From: JBOGGN01 sp050744165
GTDB taxonomy: Bacteria > Actinomycetota > Acidimicrobiia > Acidimicrobiales > Palsa-688
Reading direction: 5' to 3'
Assembly: GCA_050744165.1 (NCBI GenBank)
Contig: JBOGGN010000342.1
Coordinates: 1 to 21,823 of the forward strand
Length of the DNA stretch: 21,823 bases
The notes under the pieces were generated by a model. It was not told where the DNA came from and did not search any database. It saw only the letters and a list, made by a program, of their open reading frames with translations. Of this stretch, positions 6,416 to 13,117 are shown piece by piece. Made by a program: the position numbers and the translations under genes. Each line of letters opens with the position of its first letter. Position 1 is the first letter of the stretch.

Positions 6416-7786
6416 ATGGAGGCCCCAGGGCCCGCCGACGCCGGTGTGGGCCGAGACCCGCTCGCCCCCTCCGGTGGACCGGGCCCGGTGGGTGGGGGGC
6501 ATTTTCCACCCTGGTACGCGCGGGTCCTGGTGGCGCCCATCACCCGCCAGACCTGGGCAGCCAACCTCTACGCCCTGGCCAGCCTCCCGCTGGCCGCGGT
6601 GGGATTCGCGCTGGTGGTGGCGACCCTGGCCGCCGGTGCCGGGCTAGTGGTCACCTTTGTCGGCTTCCCGTTGATGGCTCTGGCGCTGCTCATGGCCCGG
6701 CGCCAGGGCGCCATCTACCGGGCGCTGGGGCGGCGATTGCTGGGCGAGGAGGTGGCCGATCCGCCGCCGTTCCAGTCCGCCTCCGGGTTCTTCGGCTGGC
6801 TGCAGTCGGCGCTGCGCAACGGCACCAACTGGCGGGCCGTGGCCTTCGTTGTCGTCAACCTGCCCCTGGCCTGGGTGACGCTGTACGCCGGTGTCATTGC
6901 CTGGAGCGTGGGCCTGTTCAGCCTGACCTACCCGCTGTGGTGGTGGGTGTCGCCGCCGAAATCGGGCGACGGGCCGATTTCCTTCGGCTTCCACATCGGC
7001 GGTTGGCCAGGGGCCTTGCTGGTGTCGGTGATCGGGGCGTTGATTCTGCTGGTGGCGCCATGGGTGGTGCGGGCACCGCTGTGGGTGGAACGCCAGCTGA
7101 TGCGGGCGTTGCTCGGCCCGACCGGGGGATCGCAGCGGGTCCAGCAGCTCGAGGCGGCCCGGACCCGGCTGGTCGACGAGTCGGCGAGCCGGTTGCGGCG
7201 CATCGAACGGGACCTCCACGACGGCACTCAGGCCCAGTTGGCCACCTTGGCCATGAACCTGGGCCAGGCAAAGGAGAAGCTGGAGCACGACTCGGCCGTC
7301 GCCTTCGACCCCGTGGGGGCGCTCGACCTGGTGGCCGCAGCCCACAGCCACGCCAAGGAGGCGCTGGCCGAGCTGCGGGACATCGTGCGCGGCATCCACC
7401 CGCCCGTGCTCGACTTGGGCCTCGACACCGCCCTGGCGACGCTGGTGGCCCGCAGCGCCGTGCCCACCACCTTGTCGGTGTCGGTCTCCGATGACAGCCG
7501 CCCGTCGGCGGCGATCGAGACTATCGCCTACTTCTCCGTGGCCGAGTTGCTGGCCAACGTGGCTCGCCACAGCCAGGCCGGACGCGCATGGGTGGACGTG
7601 CGGGCGAGGGGCGGCGTGTTACGGATCCAGGTCGGCGACGACGGGATTGGGGGCGCCGACCTGAGCGCCGGGCGGGGGTTGTTCGGGCTCTCGGAGCGGG
7701 TGGCGGCCGTCGACGGGTCGCTCTCGGTCTCCTCGCCGGACGGAGGGCCCACGGTCGTCTCTGTCGAGCTGCCGTTGCGGGCATGA
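6416..7786 (+). CDS. Membrane sensor histidine kinase (NarL/DesK class)
   Basis: About 456 residues. The N-terminal half holds several membrane segments and resembles the 'putative sensor' domain found in actinobacterial kinases of this class. The HisKA_3 box is RIERDLHDGTQAQLA, with the phospho-acceptor at about H268. The ATPase domain has an N-box ELLANVARHS (about 377-386), a G1 box GDDGIGG (about 407-413) and a GRGLFGLSERV G2 box (about 419-429). The start is uncertain: I took ATG 6416, but in-frame GTGs at 6386, 6407 and 6413 are possible, and the ribosome site is weak. The kinase gene ends one base before the response regulator start. Its position after an ABC transporter suggests that it senses the transported compound or membrane stress. 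Confidence 0.88.
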   Translation: MEAPGPADAGVGRDPLAPSGGPGPVGGGHFPPWYARVLVAPITRQTWAANLYALASLPLAAVGFALVVATLAAGAGLVVTFVGFPLMALALLMARRQGAIYRALGRRLLGEEVADPPPFQSASGFFGWLQSALRNGTNWRAVAFVVVNLPLAWVTLYAGVIAWSVGLFSLTYPLWWWVSPPKSGDGPISFGFHIGGWPGALLVSVIGALILLVAPWVVRAPLWVERQLMRALLGPTGGSQRVQQLEAARTRLVDESASRLRRIERDLHDGTQAQLATLAMNLGQAKEKLEHDSAVAFDPVGALDLVAAAHSHAKEALAELRDIVRGIHPPVLDLGLDTALATLVARSAVPTTLSVSVSDDSRPSAAIETIAYFSVAELLANVARHSQAGRAWVDVRARGGVLRIQVGDDGIGGADLSAGRGLFGLSERVAAVDGSLSVSSPDGGPTVVSVELPLRA

Positions 7787-7787
7787 G

Positions 7788-8444
7788 GTGACGCCTCTGC
7801 GAGTGGTGATCGCCGAGGACGCGGCCATTCTCCGCCAGGGGATGGTGCGGTTGCTGGAGGAGCGGGGCCATAAGGTGGTCGCCGCGGTGGGCGACGCCGC
7901 CGCCTTGGTCGTCGCCGTGTCTGCGCAGCACCCGGACGTGGCGGTGGTCGACATCCGGATGCCCCCGACCCACACCGACGAAGGGTTGCAGGCGGCGATC
8001 CGGTTGCGACGGGAACATCCCGAGGTCGGCATCCTCGTCTTCTCCCAGTACGTGGAGACCCGCTACGCGGCCACCCTTCTCGCCGAGAATGCGGGCGGCG
8101 TGGGCTACCTGCTGAAGGATCGGGTGGCCGACGTCGCCGACTTCGTGGAGGCCCTGGTCCGGGTGGCCGGTGGTGGCACGGCGCTCGATCCCGAAGTCGT
8201 GCGCCAGCTCCTCGACGCCACCCGGCGGGCCCGGGAGCTCGACCGGTTGCTCACGCCGCGGGAGGGCGACGTCCTGGCCCTGCTGGCCGAAGGCCGTTCC
8301 AACGCCGCCATCGCCAAGTCGCTGGTGATCGGGGAAGGGGCGGTGGAAAAGCACGTCGCCAACATCTTCTTGAAGCTCGGCCTCGAGGTGTCTGAAGACG
8401 ACAACCGGCGCGTCCTGGCCGTGCTTCACTACCTCGATGCGTAG
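7788..8444 (+). CDS. LuxR/NarL-family response regulator
   Basis: A 218-residue regulator. The receiver domain has the acidic pair E10-D11, phospho-acceptor D55 (VAVVDIRMPP) and the conserved K110. The C-terminal LuxR-type HTH begins at about residue 155 (LTPREGDVLALLAEGRSNAAIAKSLVIGEGAVEKHV). It starts with GTG one base after the kinase stop, so kinase and regulator are translated together. It is the likely phosphorylation target of the kinase and probably controls its own operon, which is inference from gene order. A three-copy intergenic repeat follows directly downstream. Confidence 0.93.
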   Translation: MTPLRVVIAEDAAILRQGMVRLLEERGHKVVAAVGDAAALVVAVSAQHPDVAVVDIRMPPTHTDEGLQAAIRLRREHPEVGILVFSQYVETRYAATLLAENAGGVGYLLKDRVADVADFVEALVRVAGGGTALDPEVVRQLLDATRRARELDRLLTPREGDVLALLAEGRSNAAIAKSLVIGEGAVEKHVANIFLKLGLEVSEDDNRRVLAVLHYLDA

Positions 8445-8480
8445 CCGGCGGGGCTGGCTCCTCGGACCCGGCGGGCAATT

Positions 8481-8630
8481 CAGTTTTGGAAAACTGGTTA
8501 GGTTCGTGCCCGCTCGGGGCCCGCAGCGGTTCCGATCCGGGCACTGCGCTAACCACAGTTAACGGGGTGCCCGGATGCGGCCCCGACCGGTCTCCAGGCG
8601 GGCATGGACCTAACCACTTTCCGAAAGGTG
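8481..8630. repeat. Three-copy intergenic element with a CTAACCA core
   Basis: The gap between convergent genes holds three related segments. Copy one (about 8481-8514, inverted) contains the 7-bp-arm palindrome CAGTTTT-GG-AAAACTG followed by GTTAGG. Copy two (about 8537-8564) reads CGGGCACTGCGCTAACCACA. Copy three (about 8598-8630) reads CGGGCATGGACCTAACCACT and continues TTCCGAAAGGTG. All share CGGGCA, a 5-6 nt spacer, CTAACCA and then a short AT-rich dyad. The direct copies are 61 bp apart. The rest of 8445-8678 shows no open frame I believe. Confidence 0.65.
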
Positions 8631-8678
8631 TTCGCCCCCTGTGGGCCCCCCGGGCGGCGGTGTCGCTCTGGTCGCCCC

Positions 8679-9188
8679 TCAGCGCCGGAGCAGCGCCACG
8701 GCATAGCAGGCGATTCCCTCGCCGCGGCCAAGCGCGCCCAGCCCCTCAGCCCGCTTGGCCTTGACGCTGACCCGAGCCGCGACCACCGCGCCCAGCCGCG
8801 CCTCCATCGCCAGGCGGTGGGGCGCAAGACGGGGAGCTTCGAGAACCACCGAGCAATCGGCGTTGGCGACGCTCCACCCCTCGGCAACCACGAGGCGGAC
8901 GACCTCGGCCAGCAGCCGCAGGCTGTCGGCGCCCTGCCACGCGGGGTCGGTGTCGGGAAAATGGGAACCGAGGTCGCCCAGGCCGGCCGCGCCCAACAGG
9001 GCGTCGGCGACGGCGTGCGCCACCACGTCGGCGTCACTGTGCCCGGCCAGGCCCTGCTCGCCCTCGAGGACGACCCCGCCGAGCACCAAGGCCCGGGGCT
9101 CGGCGGCAAAGGGGTGGACGTCGAAGCCGATCCCGACCCGGAGGTCTACCGGGAGGCCGGCTGCGGGCCCATTCGCGAGGTCGGTCAT
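8679..9188 (-). CDS. ispF: 2-C-methyl-D-erythritol 2,4-cyclodiphosphate synthase
   Basis: A 169-residue enzyme of the MEP pathway. It cyclises CDP-methylerythritol 2-phosphate to the 2,4-cyclodiphosphate, releasing CMP, in the cytoplasm. The metal-binding residues are visible as D23 and H25 in GFDVHPF and H58 in DVVAHAV. The motifs GHSDAD and DLGSHFPDTDP are typical of the family. Length is normal. I chose the ATG at 9188, which overlaps the ispD stop in ATGA; the frame extends six codons further but would then overlap ispD more. It is transcribed with ispD and faces the convergent response regulator gene across the intergenic repeat. Confidence 0.96.
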   Translation of the reverse strand: MTDLANGPAAGLPVDLRVGIGFDVHPFAAEPRALVLGGVVLEGEQGLAGHSDADVVAHAVADALLGAAGLGDLGSHFPDTDPAWQGADSLRLLAEVVRLVVAEGWSVANADCSVVLEAPRLAPHRLAMEARLGAVVAARVSVKAKRAEGLGALGRGEGIACYAVALLRR

Positions 9189-9799
9189 GGGGTCGGAGTC
9201 AGCCACATCCCGGCCACTGCGAGATCATCGGGCGAGGTGATCTTGAGGTTGCGGGCCTCGCCCGCCACGACCACCACCACGCCGCCGTCGGCCTCGATCA
9301 GGGCGGCGTCGTCGCTGGCCTCGGGCGCCGAGGCGTGAGCCCGGCGCAGGGATGCGGCCCGAAACGCCTGGGGTGTCTGTACCGCCACCAGCGTGCTCCG
9401 CTCGACCGTCGAGACCACGACCGAGCCGGCGACCGCCTTGATGGTGTCGGTCACCGGCACCCCGGGAATGGCAGCGTCGGCGCCCGACCGCACCGCCTCG
9501 ATCACGCGGGCGAACAGATCCGCCGACGCCAGAGGCCGGGCGGCGTCGTGGACCACCACGATGTCGGCGTCGTCGGGAACCGCGGCCAGTCCGGCCCGTA
9601 CCGAGTCGGATCGGGTGGCACCGCCTGCCACCGTCCCGGGCTCCAGCCGGTCACGCGGCAGGACGACCACTACCCGGTCGCAGGCCGCCGACGCGGTCGC
9701 CACCGACCAATCGACGATCCGCCGCCCATGGAGCAGCTGGAACTGCTTCGGGCCCCCGAAGCGGCGCCCGGAACCGGCCGCCACCACGATGCCCCACAC
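9185..9799 (-). CDS. ispD: 2-C-methyl-D-erythritol 4-phosphate cytidylyltransferase
   Basis: About 204 residues. This enzyme joins MEP and CTP to give CDP-ME, the step two before IspF in the MEP pathway. The CTP-binding motif AAGSGRRFGGPKQF is at the N-terminus; VVHDAARPL, VPVTDTIKAV, TPQAF and RNLKITSPDDL follow in family order. I placed the start at GTG 9799, with AGGTGGG just upstream and directly before the first conserved strand. GTG 9808 is nearly as good, and the frame is open to 9880, but that extension is Arg-rich and not family-like. The start lies 87 nt from the divergent choD-like gene, so both promoters share this short space. No carD gene precedes it here, unlike many actinobacteria. 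Confidence 0.95.
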   Translation of the reverse strand: MWGIVVAAGSGRRFGGPKQFQLLHGRRIVDWSVATASAACDRVVVVLPRDRLEPGTVAGGATRSDSVRAGLAAVPDDADIVVVHDAARPLASADLFARVIEAVRSGADAAIPGVPVTDTIKAVAGSVVVSTVERSTLVAVQTPQAFRAASLRRAHASAPEASDDAALIEADGGVVVVVAGEARNLKITSPDDLAVAGMWLTPTP

Positions 9800-9870
9800 C
9801 TGGCCCACCTCGGGAGCGTACCGCCGGGGTCGCGGACGGCCGCATGCCCGGCGCCGAGCCTCCTGCCTCG

Positions 9871-9876
9871 TATGAT
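9871..9876 (+). promoter_or_regulatory. Possible -10 box (TATGAT) for a near-leaderless choD-like mRNA
   Basis: TATGAT differs from the consensus at one base and lies 10 nt before ATG 9887. A transcript starting about 7 nt downstream would have only a few leader bases. No ribosome site is visible before any candidate start, which agrees with a leaderless or near-leaderless message. No clear -35 hexamer is seen. Confidence 0.4.
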
Positions 9877-9886
9877 GCAAGCTCTG

Positions 9887-11602
9887 ATGGCGACCGAGCG
9901 GCCCGGCGAGGGCCAGTACGACGTGGTCGTGGTCGGCAGCGGCTTCGGCGGGAGCGTGGCCGCTCTCCGGCTGACCGAGAAGGGCTACCGGGTGGCCGTC
10001 CTCGAGGCGGGCCGCCGTTTCGACGCCACGACCTACCCCAAGACCTCATGGGACGTGCGTTCCTTCTTCTGGGCGCCGGCGCTCGGCTGCTTCGGCTTGC
10101 AGCGCATCTCGCTGCTCAAAGACGTCATGATCCTCTCCGGCGCCGGGGTGGGCGGCGGCTCCCTCCTGTACGCCAACACCCTCTACGAGCCGCTGCCGCC
10201 GTTCTACCAGGACCCGCAGTGGCGCGACATCACCGACTGGCGGGACGAGCTGGCCCCCGCGTATGACCAGGCCAAGCGGATGTTGGGGGCGGTTACCAAC
10301 CCCACCATGACCCCCTCCGACGAGGTCATGAAGGCCGTCGCCGAGGATCTCGGGGTGGGCGATACCTTCCACCCGACGCCGGTCGGGGTGTTTTTTGGCG
10401 ATCCCGGCGTCGAGGTCCCGGACCCCTTCTTCGGCGGCGCGGGGCCGCCTCGGCGGGGCTGCATCCAGTGCGGCGAGTGCATGACCGGCTGCCGCCACGG
10501 CGCCAAAAACACCCTCCTGGAGAACTACCTGTACCTGGCCGAAAAGGGGGGCGCCGAGATCTTCCCCATGACCACGGTGCACGCCATCCAACCGGCGGCC
10601 GGCGGCGGGTACCACGTCGACACTTTTCGCACCGGTAGAAAAACAGGTGGTGGGAAAATGCGTCGGTTTGACGCGGCTCACGTCGTCCTGGCGGCAGGCA
10701 CGATGGGCACCCAGCGGCTGCTGCATCGCATGCGCGACGCGGGAAAACTGCCGGATCTGTCGGCGCGGCTGGGGGAACTGACCCGTACCAATTCGGAGGC
10801 CATTCTCGGGGCGAGGACCTTCAGGGCGGACGCCGATTACACCAAAGGCGTCGCCATTACCTCTTCGTTCCATCCGAGCGACGACACCCACGTGGAGCCG
10901 GTTCGCTACGGCAAGGGCAGCAACGCCATGGGTCTTCTCACCACCGCGCTGGCCGATGGGAACGGCCGCAACCGGCAGCTGACCTGGTTGCGGGAGATGA
11001 GCCGCCACCCGGTGGCCATGATCCGCAACCTGAGCATGCGCCACTGGTCGGAGCAGACGATCATCGCCCTGGTCATGCAGACCCGCGACAACTCAATTAC
11101 TTGCTACACCAAGCCGGGGCTCTTCGGCCGCCGCAGGCTGACGTCGACCCAGGGCTACGGCGAGCCCAATCCCACCTGGATCCCGGCTGGCCACGACATC
11201 GCCCGGCGCATCGCGGCCAAGATCGGCGGCTTCGCGGGCGGCGGGTGGAACGACGTTTTCAACATCCCCATGACCGCCCATTTCCTCGGTGGGGCGGTGA
11301 TCGGCGACAGCGGCGAGACAGGCGTTATTGACCCCTATCACCGGGTGTACGGCTGCCCCGGGCTGCACGTCGTCGACGGCGCCGCCGTTTCCGCCAATCT
11401 CGGCGTCAACCCCTCGCTTACGATCACTGCCCAGGCGGAACGGGCCATGTCCCTGTGGCCCAACAAGGGCGAACCCGATCCCCGGCCCGCCGTCGGGGAG
11501 CCCTACCGGCGGCTCGATCCTGTCGACCCAGAACACCCGATCGTCCCTCGAACCGCCCCCGCCGCCCTGCGGCTGCGGCCCCCGGCTCCGACCACCGCCT
11601 AG
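9887..11602 (+). CDS. choD: ChoD-like FAD-dependent GMC oxidoreductase (putative cholesterol oxidase)
   Basis: About 571 residues. It resembles mycobacterial ChoD closely along its length, as I recall that protein: N-terminal FAD motif VVVVGSGFGGSVAALRLTEKGY (glycines 17-22), KTSWD, GAGVGGGSLLYANTLY, PVGVFFG, GCRHGAKNT, RTNSEAI, PVRYGKGSNAMGLL, GEPNPTWIP and the C-terminal NIPMTAHFLGGAVIG and SANLGVNPSLT blocks. A Cys cluster (192, 195, 198, 202) lies in the middle. The family oxidises steroid or other alcohols with FAD; ChoD's true substrate is debated, so 'cholesterol oxidase' is provisional. There is no signal peptide, so it is cytoplasmic or membrane-associated. The start could be 9872, 9875 or 9887; none has a clear ribosome site. 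It diverges from ispD. Confidence 0.9.
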   Translation: MATERPGEGQYDVVVVGSGFGGSVAALRLTEKGYRVAVLEAGRRFDATTYPKTSWDVRSFFWAPALGCFGLQRISLLKDVMILSGAGVGGGSLLYANTLYEPLPPFYQDPQWRDITDWRDELAPAYDQAKRMLGAVTNPTMTPSDEVMKAVAEDLGVGDTFHPTPVGVFFGDPGVEVPDPFFGGAGPPRRGCIQCGECMTGCRHGAKNTLLENYLYLAEKGGAEIFPMTTVHAIQPAAGGGYHVDTFRTGRKTGGGKMRRFDAAHVVLAAGTMGTQRLLHRMRDAGKLPDLSARLGELTRTNSEAILGARTFRADADYTKGVAITSSFHPSDDTHVEPVRYGKGSNAMGLLTTALADGNGRNRQLTWLREMSRHPVAMIRNLSMRHWSEQTIIALVMQTRDNSITCYTKPGLFGRRRLTSTQGYGEPNPTWIPAGHDIARRIAAKIGGFAGGGWNDVFNIPMTAHFLGGAVIGDSGETGVIDPYHRVYGCPGLHVVDGAAVSANLGVNPSLTITAQAERAMSLWPNKGEPDPRPAVGEPYRRLDPVDPEHPIVPRTAPAALRLRPPAPTTA

Positions 11603-11649
11603 CCGGTAGACACCAATGATCGCCTCGGATCGGAAAGAATAGGACCCCG

Positions 11650-13059
11650 ATGGGAGCACGTTTCACTATTGGCCTCATGATCGTGGCTGCGGCCGCGCTC
11701 GTGGTGGGCTATCTGACCCGCACCTCGGCGATCATCTACGTCTCGATCGCGTGCTCGTTGATTGCCGTCGTCGGGTTGTTGATTTCGGCCCGTAAGAGGC
11801 CCGGCGCCCAAGGCGCCGACGGCGAGACCTGGGCCCGTTCGCTGGCCGACACCACCGAGACCGCCGCCAACCCGGTGGTCGTGACCAAGGGCCGGGGCCG
11901 CAAGGCCAGGTCGTCCGGCGCGGTGACTGACGACGTTCCAAAGGCCTCGACCGACGCCGACGATGGCGACGACAGTGAGGCCAACAAGGCGTACGAGGAA
12001 TTGTTGGCCACCAGTAGCGGCCGCCGAGACCCCGACGTCGACGACACCGATCCGGGTTTGTCACAGCCATCTCGACGGCGCGGCCCGTCCCGGGTCAGAC
12101 CACGCGCCGGGCGGATGCGAGGCGAGAGCGACGACACCGGCGGGGAGTTTGGCGACGATGAGGCCGACGACCTCGAGGACTACGAGGTGGGCGTGCGGGT
12201 GCACGGTCGGCGCGGCGCGGAGTCGAGGCCCAGGGCGGCTGGAGCGAGCGGCACCCGGACGACTGCCCGCCGGTCGCGAATCGACGACGACGCGGAAGAG
12301 GAAGACACTCGCGTCCTGTCGCGGACCTCGCCACGGGCCCCCACAGGCAGCGCGGTCGCGTCCGAGTGGCGGGACGAACCGGTTCCCGGGCGATCCGACC
12401 GGTGGTCTGAGGGGGAGCCACCGTCTCCGAGAGCGTCGAGCCGGGCAGCGACCGCCGATGTCCCGTCGGCCCGCTCCTCCTCGGCGCCCACTCGCAGTGC
12501 CACCCGACGGGTCGGCGGTCCGGGACCCGACGATGTGGAGGGTCCCGTTCGCCGCCCGCGGCGGATCTATTCCGACGACCCTGGCCGGTCAGCCAGGCGA
12601 ACAGGTCAGATGGACCTGCCCGACGACGACCAGGCGGCTCGACGGCGGGGCCCGGTCGACCTGTCGGACGAACGACGTCCCTCCCGGCGCCGAGGGCCGG
12701 TCGACGTACCGGAAGACCAGCGGCCTGCCCGCCGCCGGGGCCCTGCAGAAGACGTGCACGGCGACGAGCAGCCTTCCCGGGGGCCCGGAGCCCCGCCGCC
12801 GGCCCGGCCCGCCGTGCGCGCCGCCGCCCCGTTTGCCACCACGGCCCGACGCGAGCCACCCCGCCGGCAGCCCCAGCCGCCACCGAGCGACTATCCGTTC
12901 CCGATCGAAGACTACGACGAGCTCCGGGTCGAGGAGATCATGCCTTTGTTGCCCCAGCTGTACGACGAGGAGTTGGTGGAGGTGTTCTTGCACGAGCGCG
13001 ACGGCGCCCACCGGCGAGCCATCCTCGATCGGCTGGACGAGTTGCTCGAAGGCAGCTAG
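11650..13059 (+). CDS. Membrane protein with long disordered Arg/Asp/Pro region and conserved C-terminal helical module
   Basis: A 469-residue protein. Two hydrophobic helices (about 5-23 and 27-46) form an N-terminal hairpin. Residues about 50-412 are a charged, low-complexity and probably disordered region with alternating acidic and Arg-rich stretches. It includes four units of 15 residues with the consensus [AS]RRRGPVDLxDxxxP (residues 315-375). The last 55 residues (YPFPIEDYDELRVEEIMPLLPQLYDEEL to the end) form a compact helical module. I have seen similar F-P-I-x-x-Y-D-x-L-x-V modules at the ends of other actinobacterial proteins, but the function is unknown to me. It lies 47 nt after the choD-like gene and is probably co-transcribed. 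A DNA- or RNA-contacting tail is possible from the charge pattern, but that is speculation. Confidence 0.75.
   Translation: MGARFTIGLMIVAAAALVVGYLTRTSAIIYVSIACSLIAVVGLLISARKRPGAQGADGETWARSLADTTETAANPVVVTKGRGRKARSSGAVTDDVPKASTDADDGDDSEANKAYEELLATSSGRRDPDVDDTDPGLSQPSRRRGPSRVRPRAGRMRGESDDTGGEFGDDEADDLEDYEVGVRVHGRRGAESRPRAAGASGTRTTARRSRIDDDAEEEDTRVLSRTSPRAPTGSAVASEWRDEPVPGRSDRWSEGEPPSPRASSRAATADVPSARSSSAPTRSATRRVGGPGPDDVEGPVRRPRRIYSDDPGRSARRTGQMDLPDDDQAARRRGPVDLSDERRPSRRRGPVDVPEDQRPARRRGPAEDVHGDEQPSRGPGAPPPARPAVRAAAPFATTARREPPRRQPQPPPSDYPFPIEDYDELRVEEIMPLLPQLYDEELVEVFLHERDGAHRRAILDRLDELLEGS
12592..12774 (+). repeat. Four degenerate 45-bp units encoding an RRRGP motif
   Basis: These units encode residues 315-375 of the Arg-rich membrane protein. 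Each starts [AS]RRRGP (RRTGQ in the first) followed by a short acidic stretch. The copies have diverged at the DNA level, so they are older than the 39-bp and 108-bp repeats in this window. Confidence 0.7.
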
Positions 13060-13117
13060 GGCGGGTCGCTACTCTCGCTGTCGTGCGTCGCTGGGACGGG
13101 CCACAACTGCACGTGGA

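Noticed and set aside
5143..6564. 473-residue minus-strand open frame rich in Gly, His and Arg
   Set aside because: Opposite the ABC ATPase, permease and kinase genes. Its composition is that of a shadow frame and no domain is visible.
9335..9886. N-terminal extension of the choD-like frame by about 180 residues
   Set aside because: The extension lies opposite ispD and is not family-like; the FAD motif is expected within about 20 residues of the true start.
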